DNA of 64,000 nt from Clostridium lundense DSM 17049 (GCF_000619945.1 NZ_KK211043.1:40886-104885), one strand, 5' to 3'. Counted from the first letter of the stretch, positions 33,696 through 43,892 are shown. Made by a program: numbers and translations. The notes: generated by a model not told the origin, from the letters alone.

Positions 33696-34979
33696 CTATA
33701 TCACATTCCTTTTATATGTAGTTGGATTCCATGAAACAAAAATTACGTTATTAATATTGAAGTAACCAAATATCTTTTTAAAGTTTTTCTTTGCTTCTTC
33801 GTTAAAAGTTTTTTCAGAAAAAACGAATACCTGATCATAAAAGTTTCTAGGTATATTATATAAATAATTAGTAACATTGTTGTCATCATGTGAAGGAAAG
33901 GCTATTTTATTTTTTATAGCGTAATGATCACAATCCATTGAATATATGGGGCTTCTTGTTGTAGAGTGAAAAAATATTTTTTCTCCAAGTTCCGCACTTA
34001 ATAAACATGGTATATAAATGAATTCTCCTGTACCAAGACATAGACAATTACCTTTAACCTGTTCTTTTTTTAATATTTCTGCAAGCTGTTTTATTTCTTT
34101 ATTTATAAGGTGATTTTGCTCACTTGAAATGCCAAATCTTCCTGTAGACTCAATAAAACCTTCAACAAAATCAGGTGCATTAAAACATATGTCTTTATGT
34201 TTTGCTAGTGGTGAATGACTATAATCTACTTCTGGATCATCAAAAGCAAGTTCTCCAGATTTATTACATTCTATGGTTCCCTTTACTAGAGAACATACTT
34301 TAATATTTCTGGATTTTTCATTTTGGTACATTTTTATGTATTCATCATTACGCCAATCAAGAATAGAAATAATACCAAAAGTTTTAGAATCAGAAAGATT
34401 TCTTATTAGATTTAATGAGGTTTTTCCTGTGGTCAATTCATCATCAATGAGAACTATATCTTCAACTTCGTCAAATATATTAGAATTTAGTGGATAGATC
34501 ATATGATCTGTAGCATGTGAATGTTCTTCACAAAAGAAAACGCTAGGTCTTATCTGAGTTATATTTTCTCTAGTGGTATGAATATAGTAAGAGTTTGAAC
34601 TGCTACTAAATACAGATTGAGCAAGACCTGTAGCAGTTTCTGCAAAACCAACAAAAAGTGTTTTGTGTTTTAAAGGAATAGGGGAACTTAGTATTTTATT
34701 TACTTGTTCCATGAATTTAAGAGAAGTGCTTTGATTGTTTTCTATAGATATTAATGCTTGTACTAAAATATCTGTATCAGGATCATGAAAATTTTCTCTT
34801 TCTTCTGCCCAAAGTCGACATAGAATTCCGCCAATTATTTTTAGTATAATTGGACGGATAGCAAGGTGCTTTCCCAACACCTTACTTACAAAAAGAAAGT
34901 CACGTTTTAGATTTTTTCTAGCAGCCATTGTAAATAGATGATTTAAGTTAAGACTATACTTTGTTTCGTATATATTCAA
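33696..34979 (-). CDS. Ter-locus phosphoribosyltransferase with TRSP-type C-terminus
   Basis: 427 aa. RDFLFVSKVLGKHLAIRP is the family's N-terminal signature; the PRPP loop is VLIDDELTTGKTSLNLI (about 190). The C-terminal part, with CLGTGEFIYIPCLLS, HSTTRSPIYS and YDQVFVFSEKTF, corresponds to the associated TRSP domain. The TTG at 34979 is chosen: AAGGAT lies 5 nt ahead and the N-terminal segment IYETKYSLNLNHLF looks native; the ATG at 35051 overlaps the upstream gene by about 98 bp and ATG 34928 has no site. The gene overlaps HpcH by 26 bp, implying coupling. Confidence 0.8.
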   Translation of the reverse strand: MNIYETKYSLNLNHLFTMAARKNLKRDFLFVSKVLGKHLAIRPIILKIIGGILCRLWAEERENFHDPDTDILVQALISIENNQSTSLKFMEQVNKILSSPIPLKHKTLFVGFAETATGLAQSVFSSSSNSYYIHTTRENITQIRPSVFFCEEHSHATDHMIYPLNSNIFDEVEDIVLIDDELTTGKTSLNLIRNLSDSKTFGIISILDWRNDEYIKMYQNEKSRNIKVCSLVKGTIECNKSGELAFDDPEVDYSHSPLAKHKDICFNAPDFVEGFIESTGRFGISSEQNHLINKEIKQLAEILKKEQVKGNCLCLGTGEFIYIPCLLSAELGEKIFFHSTTRSPIYSMDCDHYAIKNKIAFPSHDDNNVTNYLYNIPRNFYDQVFVFSEKTFNEEAKKNFKKIFGYFNINNVIFVSWNPTTYKRNVI

Positions 34980-36078
34980 TAATATCCTTAGGTTCTGGCA
35001 TATAGTTAGATTTACTGGATAGTTCAAGGATATCTTTGTATGTTTTTCCATAATTTAGTACCCCCATAATCTTAGAAAGTAATATAGTTTTATAAGCCCA
35101 TTTAAAATGAGGTTTTACTTCATTCATTTTATTTTTGTAAGTGCTCTTAATAGCTCCATCTGACAAAGAATTCATTATGGCTTCGGCATCAAGATATTCT
35201 TCTTTAGATACAACCATAAGTGAGTTTACAATATCTATTTGAGTTGGGTGAATTACGGTTTTACCCACAAGACCGTTTAGCTTGTCTAACAATATCTCTC
35301 TAAAGAAACCACTGTTATCAAGATCAGTATTAAAATTAAAATGTTCATTTACAGGTGCAGATATTACATATCCATCAATTTGAAAAATATTAAGGATATC
35401 TAAGATACAATCCTTAATTACAGCTAGATCATAAATGGTGAAATCTCGTCCTCTTCTTAAACTGTAAATTCCTGAAAAATCTGTTCCACCGATTCGTATA
35501 TTTAGAACTAGGTCTTTGTAAGTATTTAAGATGTTCTTTATACTTATAAGTTCTTCAATTCTAGAGGTTTTGAAAATTACCTCAGGAGTTTCAAGGATAG
35601 GTAATACATATAGTTTTCTACTGTTTAAAATATTATAAGATTTTATTGTAGAAAAATATTGTTCTCCAGATGTTGCTCTAAATTTTGGAATTATAAATCC
35701 ACATAGACCTACAAGATGTGAATTTTTGAGCAGGGTTACAAGTTGATTAAAATTCCTCAATCTAACAAAAATTAATGGAATATTATCTAAGAAATCCTTA
35801 CAATGTTTTGATATTTTATCAAGATCTTTAAAAAAATCAAGAACGTTTTTTTCAGCTTGTTCCAATTTGTCTGATGCAACAGAATCTTCTAAGCATATAA
35901 CTACAGAACAAGCACTAACGGAAAGAATATCTTTAAGAAGGTTATTTCTGTCTGCACCCATATATATAGTTGCACCTAAAGCATGAGACAGAAGTTCTTT
36001 ATCAGAATTTAAAGAAAAAGGGCATGGTTTTTTATAAAAAATAGAGTCTGGTTTGTTTATATAGTTAAAATATCTCAT
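34954..36078 (-). CDS. HpcH/HpaI aldolase/citrate lyase-like protein of the Ter locus
   Basis: 374 aa TIM-barrel protein. ACSVVICLEDSVASDKLEQAEKN is the CitE-type Mg2+-binding segment; LPILETPEVI supplies a ligand Glu, and RIGGTDFSG and FQIDGYVISAPV follow in order. It would cleave or form a C-C bond in the Ter metabolite pathway. The start is uncertain: the ATG at 36078 (GGGATGAT ahead) matches the MRYFNYI N-terminus expected for the family; an in-frame ATG lies at 36096. It is the first gene of the minus-strand operon. Confidence 0.75.
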   Translation of the reverse strand: MRYFNYINKPDSIFYKKPCPFSLNSDKELLSHALGATIYMGADRNNLLKDILSVSACSVVICLEDSVASDKLEQAEKNVLDFFKDLDKISKHCKDFLDNIPLIFVRLRNFNQLVTLLKNSHLVGLCGFIIPKFRATSGEQYFSTIKSYNILNSRKLYVLPILETPEVIFKTSRIEELISIKNILNTYKDLVLNIRIGGTDFSGIYSLRRGRDFTIYDLAVIKDCILDILNIFQIDGYVISAPVNEHFNFNTDLDNSGFFREILLDKLNGLVGKTVIHPTQIDIVNSLMVVSKEEYLDAEAIMNSLSDGAIKSTYKNKMNEVKPHFKWAYKTILLSKIMGVLNYGKTYKDILELSSKSNYMPEPKDIIEYIRNKV

Positions 36079-36113
36079 AATTTTATCATCCCACATTAAT
36101 TTTATTTTAGAGT

Positions 36114-36244
36114 AAACAAAGTTCGCAACTTTAGAGGGAGTTTTTGCTTCATCTAAAGTTTAGAAATCGTTATCCAGGGACATATTCGATTTTTACTCTC
36201 ACTTTGAAGAAGATGGGAGTAAAAAGCGGATAGCCATGGGATAA
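36114..36244 (+). repeat. Two-hairpin dispersed element, copy A
   Basis: Hairpin 1: AACTTTAGA/TCTAAAGTT (36127-36160). The linker TAGAAATCG follows. Hairpin 2 is closed by TTATCC/GGATAA (36170-36244) with an inner TTTTTACTCTCA/TGGGAGTAAAAA stem. Strongly similar to copy B (47024-47155), partly to copy C (48707-48795). It lies between the divergent HpcH and pgi genes, about 500 bp upstream of pgi. Confidence 0.7.
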
Positions 36245-36743
36245 ATCTGTTTTCGATGTTGTTTCCAGATATGTTAAGTATGGGTTTGAGTATATTTTTC
36301 AATGTACGAACCCTATGTTACTTACAAGTACTTTTATATTTATTTAATTAAATTTATCAAGTTTTTAGATATAAAGATAGGGTTATATATGAAATAAATG
36401 GTGTAAAACTAACTTTTTTGCCGAAAATTATTGTTTATACTTTTGGGCAATTAGTATTATTTATTCTAAATTAGTAATAATATGAATAATTCAGTAAAAT
36501 TAGTATATTACATATTGGAAACTAAGTCAAATAATTCAATGAAGAGAATAGGATAAGCATATATAAAATTTTCAGTAAGTAAATCTATATCTTGATTTGT
36601 AAAAAATTACATAATATGGAAAAAGCCCTTGATTTAAAAATTTCATTATTATAAAATTTATATAGCAATGTTTGGTGCAAAAAATTATATTTATAGTATT
36701 TTTGACCAATACTAGATAGAGAATTTTGCAGGAGGGGATTTAT
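36245..36743. other. AT-rich non-coding region upstream of pgi
   Basis: No ORF, repeat or clear promoter is supported beyond the two-hairpin element immediately before it. Very A/T-rich. Confidence 0.5.
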
Positions 36744-38090
36744 ATGAAAAAAGTAAGTTTAGATTTAAGCTATGTTAAACCTTATTTAAAAGAAGAGGAA
36801 ATATTAAATTTAGATCCTTTTATAAAAGAAGCTCATAAAAGGCTTCATGAAGGTACAGGAGCAGGGAACGACTTTTTGGGGTGGGTTGATTTACCGGTTA
36901 ATTATGACAAAGAAGAATTTGAAAGAATAAAGAAATCAGCAGAAAGAATTAAAGATAATTCAGACGCTTTAATAGTAATAGGTATAGGGGGATCATATCT
37001 TGGAGCCAGGGCAGCAATAGAGATGTTAAGTCATAGCTTTCACAATAATTTAAATAAGGAAAAAAGAAAGAATCCAGCTATATTTTACGTAGGAAATAAT
37101 ATTAGTTCTACTTATATGGCGGATTTATTAGAATTAGTAAGAGATATGGATTTTTCAATAAATGTTATATCAAAGTCTGGAACTACTACAGAGCCAGCTA
37201 TTGCTTTTAGAATTTTTAAAGAATTAGCAGAAAATAAATATGGAAAAGAGGAAGCTAAAAAAAGAATATTTGTAACTACAGATAAAGAAAAAGGAGCATT
37301 AAAATCTTTAGCAGATAGAGAGAATTTTGAAACTTTTGTAATTCCTGATGATATAGGAGGAAGGTATTCTGTATTAACAGCAGTAGGACTTTTGCCTATT
37401 GCAGTAGCAGGAATTAATATTGAGGAAATGATGAAGGGTGCAGAAGAGGCAAGAAAGGATTTTATGGAATTAGATTTAAGTGAAAATCCTTGTTATAGAT
37501 ATGCTGCATCAAGAAGTGCTCTAAACAGAAAAGGCAAGAATATAGAGATTATGGCTAATTTTGAGCCTTGTTTACATTATTTTGGAGAGTGGTGGAAACA
37601 ACTTTATGGAGAAAGTGAGGGGAAAGATAGAAAAGGCATATTTCCTGCAGCAGTTGATTTTTCTACAGATCTCCATTCTATGGGACAATATATACAGGAT
37701 GGATTAAGAATAATATTTGAAACTTTTATAAATGTAGAAAGTCCAAGGAAAAATATAACCATTAAAGAAGAGAAGGATAATGTGGATGGGTTGAATTTCT
37801 TAGCTGGTAATACTATGGATTTTGTAAATAAACAGGCTTTTGGAGGAACAGTATTAGCTCATAATGATGGAGAAGTTCCTAGTATAGTTATAAATGTTCC
37901 AGAATTAACTCCATATTATTTTGGATATATGGTTTATTTCTTCGAAAAAGCTTGTGGTATCAGTGGATATCTTTTAGGAGTTAATCCTTTTAATCAACCA
38001 GGAGTTGAGGACTACAAAAAGAATATGTTTGCTCTTCTAGGTAAACCAGGTTATGAAGAGCTTAGGGAAAGTTTGAAAAGCAGATTATAG
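36744..38090 (+). CDS. pgi: Glucose-6-phosphate isomerase
   Basis: 448 aa, the size of Bacillota-type Pgi. [14 protein letters not shown] and [14 protein letters not shown] bind the sugar phosphate. [14 protein letters not shown] and the catalytic Glu region [14 protein letters not shown] are present, and the C-terminal signature contains [11 protein letters not shown]. It interconverts glucose-6-P and fructose-6-P in glycolysis. ATG at 36744 follows GGAGGGG. Single-gene unit with a long upstream region. Confidence 0.97.
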   Translation: MKKVSLDLSYVKPYLKEEEILNLDPFIKEAHKRLHEGTGAGNDFLGWVDLPVNYDKEEFERIKKSAERIKDNSDALIVIGIGGSYLGARAAIEMLSHSFHNNLNKEKRKNPAIFYVGNNISSTYMADLLELVRDMDFSINVISKSGTTTEPAIAFRIFKELAENKYGKEEAKKRIFVTTDKEKGALKSLADRENFETFVIPDDIGGRYSVLTAVGLLPIAVAGINIEEMMKGAEEARKDFMELDLSENPCYRYAASRSALNRKGKNIEIMANFEPCLHYFGEWWKQLYGESEGKDRKGIFPAAVDFSTDLHSMGQYIQDGLRIIFETFINVESPRKNITIKEEKDNVDGLNFLAGNTMDFVNKQAFGGTVLAHNDGEVPSIVINVPELTPYYFGYMVYFFEKACGISGYLLGVNPFNQPGVEDYKKNMFALLGKPGYEELRESLKSRL

Positions 38091-38099
38091 AGAGGAGAA

Positions 38100-38160
38100 A
38101 GTGAAAGCTGAAGAATGAAAAGTAAAGGATAGAATTAATATTCATTATTCACTTTTCACT
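38100..38160 (+). terminator. Imperfect 20-bp inverted repeat between pgi and the YaiI gene
   Basis: The arms 38100-38119 and 38141-38160 pair at 17 of 20 positions (AGTGAAA.. with ..TTTTCACT). No clean T-run. It ends 9 bp before the next start and may modulate read-through. Confidence 0.45.
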
Positions 38161-38169
38161 AAAATAAGC

Positions 38170-38643
38170 GTGAAGATATTAGTAGATGCAGATGCATGTC
38201 CAGGAAGAGGACTAATAGAAAAAGCAGCAATGAAATATAAAATAGAGGTTATAATGTATTGTGATATGAATCATATTTTACATAGTGACTATAGCACAGT
38301 AAAATATGTAGAAAGTGGCTTTCAAAGTGTAGATATGGCTGTAGCTAATGCAACAAAATTAGGAGATATAGTAGTAACTCAAGATTATGGAGTTGCGGCT
38401 ATGGTTCTTGGGAAAAAGGCTTATGCAATAAGTCCTAAGGGACGCATTTATAGTGATAAAAATATAGATAGATTACTATTTGAAAGACATATAAATGCAA
38501 AGGTTAGAAGAGGTGGAGGAAAAACTTCCAATCCTAAAAAAAGAACCGCTGAAGATGATGAACGTTTATATGAAAACATACTGTTATTAATAAAAAGATC
38601 ACAGGAAGAAGCCGCAAGCTCTTTTTCAGATGATAGAGTATAG
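38170..38643 (+). CDS. YaiI/YqxD (UPF0178, DUF188) family protein
   Basis: 157 aa. KILVDADACPGRGLIEKAA and DIVVTQDYGVAAMVLGKKAYAISPKGRIY, then ARRGGGKTSNPKKR-like VRRGGGKTSNPKKR, are family hallmarks. The fold is PIN-like, with Asp residues (D5, D7) in the nuclease-type site; the physiological role is unknown. The start is a GTG at 38170 with no recognisable ribosome binding site, immediately after an inverted repeat; the N-terminus fits the family exactly. Confidence 0.9.
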   Translation: MKILVDADACPGRGLIEKAAMKYKIEVIMYCDMNHILHSDYSTVKYVESGFQSVDMAVANATKLGDIVVTQDYGVAAMVLGKKAYAISPKGRIYSDKNIDRLLFERHINAKVRRGGGKTSNPKKRTAEDDERLYENILLLIKRSQEEAASSFSDDRV

Positions 38644-38848
38644 AGCAGAGATGATTAGGCGTTTCGTTCACTACATTACGGAAAAAACTAAATTATAAAT
38701 AATAAAGAATAAATAAGGATAATTTCTTTCCATATTTATTCTTTATTATTTTTATTTACAAAAGTATGAAAAATACTTTTGTATTTTCTATAAGTAAGAA
38801 TTTTTCGTAGCAATAGCGGAGAAAAATTATCCGTATCTGTGCTCTATA
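38639..38848. repeat. Nested inverted repeats (MITE-like) and terminators
   Basis: Outer arms TATAGAGCAGAGAT (38639-38652) and ATCTGTGCTCTATA (38835-38848) match at 13/14. Within lies a perfect 15-bp stem AATAAAGAATAAATA/TATTTATTCTTTATT (38701-38715, 38733-38747). The left arm overlaps the YaiI stop codon. It could be a mini inverted-repeat element or simply stacked terminators. Confidence 0.4.
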
Positions 38849-38869
38849 AAAGTGCATTTCACTTTTTTT
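38848..38869. terminator. Terminator between YaiI and pulA genes
   Basis: AAAAGTG-CATTT-CACTTTT with a T-run on the + strand. It overlaps the pulA stop codon. Confidence 0.6.
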
Positions 38870-41015
38870 AATCATTTGAATACAAAACAGTCATGCTAAT
38901 AGGGTCTAATTGCATTTTAGATCCTTTTATTATTTTCAATGGAGAGTTACTAATTGTATCTCTAGTTCCCACTAGGTTCCATGAATTATATGGGATGTTA
39001 ATTATTTCTGCATTTTTATTGGAGTTATATATTACAAGAATGTTTTTCCATGTATCACCATTGGCATAACCTTTTAAAATAAATGCTACAACATTTTGAG
39101 GCATATCATTTAAAAATAATAGATGAGAATTTATATCTTCCTTTTTATTCATTCTAAAGGCTGAATGTGATTTTCTTAGGCTTATCAAATCTTTATAATA
39201 CTGAAATACATCCATAAATAAAGCTTTTCTGTCCCAATCAATCCAATTAATGTTATCAAGAGAAGTAAAACTGTTTTCTATCATATTCTTTGTTCTGCAG
39301 AATTCTTCACCAGAATGTAGAAAAGCTATACCTTGACTGGTTAATATAATTCCATTACAGAGTTTTTGAATATATTTTTTATTTTCTAGGCTTTCATTCT
39401 CACAACTAACACATATTTTATCCCAAAGTGTGTAATTATCATGGCAAGAAACATAATTTATAGTTTCGCAAGGGTTGTAGAAAATTCCAATATTAGATTC
39501 CTCATTTTTTATAGAAGCAGCAATGCAGTTTTTTAATAAAGATTCTAAATTAGATTTGCCAGTAGCATAACCTTTATCATTAGGAATAAATATATTTCCT
39601 TTTATGACATCCCTGATTACATCATTAAAATGTCCTATTTTAGGAAGTTTTAATGAGTTTTTCATGCAAGCTTTATTATCATCGTGTAAAGCTGTATTTA
39701 AGTTCCACCCTTCACCATAAAGCATTATATTAGGATCTATAGTATCTAATTCTTTTCTTATAGAGTTCATAGTTTCTATATCATGTAGCCCCATCAAATC
39801 AAATCTAAATCCATCTATATGATATTCTTTTACCCAAAATTTTACCGAATCAATTATAAATTTTCTCATCATTAGGTTTTCAGAGGCAGTATCATTACTA
39901 CAACCGCTACCATTCGACATAGAACCATTCTCATAATATCTAAAATAATACCCGGGAAATATTTTTTGAAAGTTGTTGTCAATATGATGCCATAAATGAT
40001 TAAAAACTACGTCCATATTTACACAAAAGCCATTTTTGTGAAGTTTCATTATCATTAATTTCAGTTCATATATTCTACAATAAGGATTAAAGGGGTTAGT
40101 AGAGTAACTTCCCTCAGGTACATTATAATTTTGGGGATCATATCCCCAATTGTATTTTGTAGGATTTTTTTCATCTATACTTTTATGAGAAAAATCGAAT
40201 ATAGGCATAAGTTGAATATGGGTTATTCCTAACTCTTTTATATGATTTAATCCAGTGGATATATTTTTGTCTGAAAATGTGTTATCTTCAGTAAGCCCTA
40301 TAAACTTTCCTTTATTTTTAACTCCACTATTATGATGAATAGATATATCACGTATATTTGTTTCATATATTATTGAATCTGTAAAAGATCTAGTACGTGG
40401 TGAAATATCATAATTCCAATTCTCAGGATTAGTTTTAGATAAATCAATAATTGCTCCTCTTAAGCCATTAACCCCTATAGCTGTTGTATATGGGTCAACA
40501 GCTTCATAACAATTATCATATACGGTTATTTCATAGGTATAGTAGTAACCTTCTAGATCAGTTTGTATGGTGCAATACCACAAACCATTTAAAAGTTCGT
40601 TCAGTTTTACCCTTTCAGGCTTTTCATTAGGGGAAGGTTCACTTTCTTTATATATTAATAAACATATATTTTCAGCAGCTGGGGACCATACCTTAAATGT
40701 AGTACTGGTTTTAGTATAGTTATAACCTAAATGGCAATTGCAATAATATTTATCATTGAATTCCTTTGAAGAAAATAAGGTACTATAATTAGCTTTAACT
40801 TTTAGATTTTCATATATGACAAAACATTCTTTTTTTATATTTATTGTTGAATTTAAAAGGGCTGTAAACTTATTTCCACAAACCTCATAATGATTAATAT
40901 TTAATATATTGTCACCATTTTTTATAATGAAATGATCAATTTTAAAATTTAAAGAATCATCTACAACAAAATGTATTTTGTTAAAACTTGTTACAACAAC
41001 ATTATATATAGTCAC
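38868..41015 (-). CDS. pulA: Type I pullulanase (glycogen/starch debranching)
   Basis: 715 aa. An N-terminal beta domain (CBM48-like, LGYNYTKTSTTFKVWSPAA) precedes the GH13 barrel. The type I pullulanase signature YNWGYDPQNYNVPE is present, plus catalytic strands DGFRFDLMGLHD (nucleophile Asp), MLYGEGWN (acid/base Glu) and SCHDNYTLWD. There is no signal peptide, so it acts inside the cell on alpha-1,6 linkages of glycogen-type polymers. The start is a GTG at 41015 preceded by AAAGGAGGAATATTTA. Confidence 0.95.
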   Translation of the reverse strand: MTIYNVVVTSFNKIHFVVDDSLNFKIDHFIIKNGDNILNINHYEVCGNKFTALLNSTINIKKECFVIYENLKVKANYSTLFSSKEFNDKYYCNCHLGYNYTKTSTTFKVWSPAAENICLLIYKESEPSPNEKPERVKLNELLNGLWYCTIQTDLEGYYYTYEITVYDNCYEAVDPYTTAIGVNGLRGAIIDLSKTNPENWNYDISPRTRSFTDSIIYETNIRDISIHHNSGVKNKGKFIGLTEDNTFSDKNISTGLNHIKELGITHIQLMPIFDFSHKSIDEKNPTKYNWGYDPQNYNVPEGSYSTNPFNPYCRIYELKLMIMKLHKNGFCVNMDVVFNHLWHHIDNNFQKIFPGYYFRYYENGSMSNGSGCSNDTASENLMMRKFIIDSVKFWVKEYHIDGFRFDLMGLHDIETMNSIRKELDTIDPNIMLYGEGWNLNTALHDDNKACMKNSLKLPKIGHFNDVIRDVIKGNIFIPNDKGYATGKSNLESLLKNCIAASIKNEESNIGIFYNPCETINYVSCHDNYTLWDKICVSCENESLENKKYIQKLCNGIILTSQGIAFLHSGEEFCRTKNMIENSFTSLDNINWIDWDRKALFMDVFQYYKDLISLRKSHSAFRMNKKEDINSHLLFLNDMPQNVVAFILKGYANGDTWKNILVIYNSNKNAEIINIPYNSWNLVGTRDTISNSPLKIIKGSKMQLDPISMTVLYSND

Positions 41016-41149
41016 TAAATATTCCTCCTTTAAAGGTAACTATCATTATAATATTAGAAATTAATGGAAAAGTAAATAAAAACCTATTACAAAATATGGT
41101 ATTATAGTATAATATATCATAGGGATATAGTAAACGGGGGATGAGTTAG

Positions 41150-43156
41150 ATGGATGAAATAAATATTAACTTTAATTTAAATAGTCCTCAAGAAAAAGGT
41201 AAGGAAATAATAATATGCATTGAAAATACCTTACAGGATAATTTATTATATAAATTTTTTATAGGATGTAATGGTTTATGGGATACTTTACAGGATTTTT
41301 CTGAAAATAGTAGTGTTAGTTGGATTCCCGAAGAAAATGGCAAATATACAATAATGATACAAGCTAAGAAATTAGATAGTAATAAGATATTTGATTATGT
41401 ATGTAGAAAGGATTTTATAATAGGGGAAGAAGACGAGAAGCTAATATATTCTATTAATATAGATAAAAATAAAGTAAAGATTGGTGAAAAAATTAATATA
41501 ACAGTAAATTCTAATAAAGTTCCTATTATGTATAGATATTGGCTTAGGGAAGATTCAAATTGGAATATGATAAAGGATTATTCAGCAGAAAATACTTTAA
41601 GGCTAACTACAAAGAAACTTGGAAAAAGTGAAGTATTAGTAGAATGTAAGGAGATTGATTCTAAAAATAATTATGATGATTTTAGTAAAGTAGAGTTTAA
41701 TGTAATGCCATTAAAAAATATAGAAATAAAAGATTTTAAATGTTTATCTACAGAACTATTATGTGAGTCAGATTTAGTTTTTCAAGTGGATGTAGACAGC
41801 GAAGATAATAGAACAATACTTTATAAATTCATTAAAATATATAGTGATGGTACATCTTTATGTATACAAGATTATTCTACTAAAAGAATAGTAAGTTATG
41901 TTGAAAATGAAGGTGGAGAATACAAACTTTTATGTTATGTAAGAGATATGTATTCACAAAGGGAATATGATGATAGAGCGATAATGAATTTTAAAGTAAA
42001 AAAATATAAGGAAATACAAATAAAAAGTTTTACAACAGATAAAATATCTCCCCAGATTTGTGAAAGTGAAATAGTTCTTAAATCAGTAGTATATGGTGGC
42101 AGAGAGTTATTATATAGATATATAATAGACGGAGATTATGGAGAAGATTCAGGCTATATAAGAAATGACACTTATTCATGGCTTACAAAGAAGCCTGGTG
42201 AATATAAAATAACATTACTGGTAAAAGATAGTTCTTATGATGGCAACTATGAAGCTAAGGAGGAATTGACTTTTATAATAGATGAGAAAAGCAAGGAGCC
42301 AATAAATATTGATGAAATAATATTAGATAAAGGAGACAAGATTTTAAAAAATGATGCTCTTACTATAAAAGTAAAGGCTTCAGGAGGAATGGATTTAAGA
42401 TATAGTTTTATAGTAAAAAAGAATGATGATATAAAAGAACAAGTAGTAGATTATGGTACCACCAATTGGATAAGATTTATACCAAAAGAAATTGGTAAAT
42501 ATCAATTTGAAGTAAGAGTAAAAGATAAATTTTCTACAAGATTGTTTGATAGCCATTCTATAATATATGTGGATGTATTTGAGTATTTTCCAGCATCTAT
42601 TGATTATGTATTGTGTCCAATAAAAGAAAGTTTTCTTTGTGGTGACAATATTACTGTGGAAGTTATTACTACAAATACAAAGGACACTTTAATAAAGTAT
42701 ATTTTGAAAATAAATGGGCATAAAGTTGAGGAAAGTGATTTTTCCTTTAGTACAAAATATATGTTTACGCCTAAATGTGGTGGATTATATATAATTCAAA
42801 TATATGCCAAAAACAAAAATAGTAAGGAATTGTTTGATACTAAAAAAGATATTAAAATATTAGTTAATGAAGCTTTGCCAGTAACAGATACAAAAATAAA
42901 ATGTAATAAGAATACAATAAGTGAAAATGAACCAGTTATATTTTCTGTTGAAAATAGTGGTGGAAAAGATAATATGTACGAATTTTATATAATGGAAAAA
43001 GAGGAATGGATTAAGGTGCAGGATTATAGTAAGAAAAATTACTATAGTTTTATTCCATTTTCAAAGGGAAAATATAATATATTAGCTTTGTGTAAAAGTA
43101 GCTATAAAAAATCAGCATATGAAGATTATGATATTTTTCAATTTCATGTGGAATAG
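41150..43156 (+). CDS. Tandem triple-tyrosine (Y_Y_Y) repeat protein
   Basis: 668 aa of about seven repeats of 90-95 residues, each with a Y(R/K)(Y/F) strand, a KDYS or QDYS turn, a PxxxGKY or KPGEYK strand and a final YDD-type element (for example MYRYWLREDSNWNMIKDYS; KPGEYKITLLVKDSS). These immunoglobulin-like Y_Y_Y modules usually mediate carbohydrate or protein contacts. No signal peptide or anchor is visible, so location is unclear. A lytic transglycosylase gene follows 69 bp downstream, and a cell-wall link is likely. Start ATG at 41150 after GGGGGATGAGTTAG. Confidence 0.85.
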   Translation: MDEININFNLNSPQEKGKEIIICIENTLQDNLLYKFFIGCNGLWDTLQDFSENSSVSWIPEENGKYTIMIQAKKLDSNKIFDYVCRKDFIIGEEDEKLIYSINIDKNKVKIGEKINITVNSNKVPIMYRYWLREDSNWNMIKDYSAENTLRLTTKKLGKSEVLVECKEIDSKNNYDDFSKVEFNVMPLKNIEIKDFKCLSTELLCESDLVFQVDVDSEDNRTILYKFIKIYSDGTSLCIQDYSTKRIVSYVENEGGEYKLLCYVRDMYSQREYDDRAIMNFKVKKYKEIQIKSFTTDKISPQICESEIVLKSVVYGGRELLYRYIIDGDYGEDSGYIRNDTYSWLTKKPGEYKITLLVKDSSYDGNYEAKEELTFIIDEKSKEPINIDEIILDKGDKILKNDALTIKVKASGGMDLRYSFIVKKNDDIKEQVVDYGTTNWIRFIPKEIGKYQFEVRVKDKFSTRLFDSHSIIYVDVFEYFPASIDYVLCPIKESFLCGDNITVEVITTNTKDTLIKYILKINGHKVEESDFSFSTKYMFTPKCGGLYIIQIYAKNKNSKELFDTKKDIKILVNEALPVTDTKIKCNKNTISENEPVIFSVENSGGKDNMYEFYIMEKEEWIKVQDYSKKNYYSFIPFSKGKYNILALCKSSYKKSAYEDYDIFQFHVE

Positions 43157-43225
43157 ACATATAAAGAAAAAATATTTCATCACGATAACAATATATGGTA
43201 TTTAAAAAGATGGTGGTGAATTTAA

Positions 43226-43867
43226 ATGGAAATAGATAATAATAAAAAAGTAGAACAGCTTCTTCAAACACAATTATTAACACAGGTACTTAAAAGTTCT
43301 CTAGGAGACTCTCCTACTTTTGATTTGGTATTAGAAAGTTTAACAAAGGCTATGGCAGATAAAAATGGAGGATTAAGTTTAGGTAGCATAGATTTAAAAG
43401 ACATAGGATATGGTGGAAATGAAAAATTAGTTCAAGATATAAAAAATGCAGCTTCAAATATAAAAAGCAATAATCCTAAGGTGAATGAGATTGTAGCAAA
43501 TATTTCTAGAAAATTTGGTGTAGATAAAGATTTAATTATGGCAGTAATAAAACAGGAATCTTCTTTTCAGCCTAATTGTGTATCACAAGCTGGTGCTATG
43601 GGACTTATGCAGCTTATGCCGGAGACTGCAAGCGAAATGGGAGTTACAAATCCTTATGATATAGAACAGAATATAAATGGAGGAACAAAATATTTAAGAG
43701 GCCTTTTGGATATGTATGGTAACTCAAAGGAATTGGCTTTAGCTGCTTATAATGCAGGACCAGGCACCTTACAAAATAGAGGAGTAAAAAATAAATCTGA
43801 TATAGAAAGATTACCTTATGAAACTAGAGATTATGTAAGAAAAGTAATGAAATATTATGGTAAATAA
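43226..43867 (+). CDS. Lytic transglycosylase (SLT/GH23)
   Basis: 213 aa. The C-terminal 115 residues are an SLT domain: catalytic Glu in IKQESSFQPNCVS, AGAMGLMQLMPETA, then NGGTKYLRGLLDMYG and ALAAYNAGPGTL. The N-terminal 90 residues are helical and not conserved, with no signal peptide. It cleaves peptidoglycan to 1,6-anhydro products, probably in wall turnover or sporulation. GGTGGTGAATTTA precedes the ATG. Confidence 0.93.
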   Translation: MEIDNNKKVEQLLQTQLLTQVLKSSLGDSPTFDLVLESLTKAMADKNGGLSLGSIDLKDIGYGGNEKLVQDIKNAASNIKSNNPKVNEIVANISRKFGVDKDLIMAVIKQESSFQPNCVSQAGAMGLMQLMPETASEMGVTNPYDIEQNINGGTKYLRGLLDMYGNSKELALAAYNAGPGTLQNRGVKNKSDIERLPYETRDYVRKVMKYYGK

Positions 43868-43892
43868 AAACAGTCGAAAGACTGTTTTTGTT
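43866..43892 (+). terminator. Terminator after the transglycosylase gene
   Basis: AAAAACAGTC-GAAA-GACTGTTTTT: a perfect 10-bp stem with a GNRA-type loop, followed by GTTTTTT. Confidence 0.92.

Noticed and set aside
36114..36244. Two-hairpin element as glnA/downstream-peptide or THF riboswitch
   Set aside because: ATCGTTATCC faintly recalls the glnA motif, but the defining GGAAGTAGG-type segment is missing; no THF riboswitch core is present.
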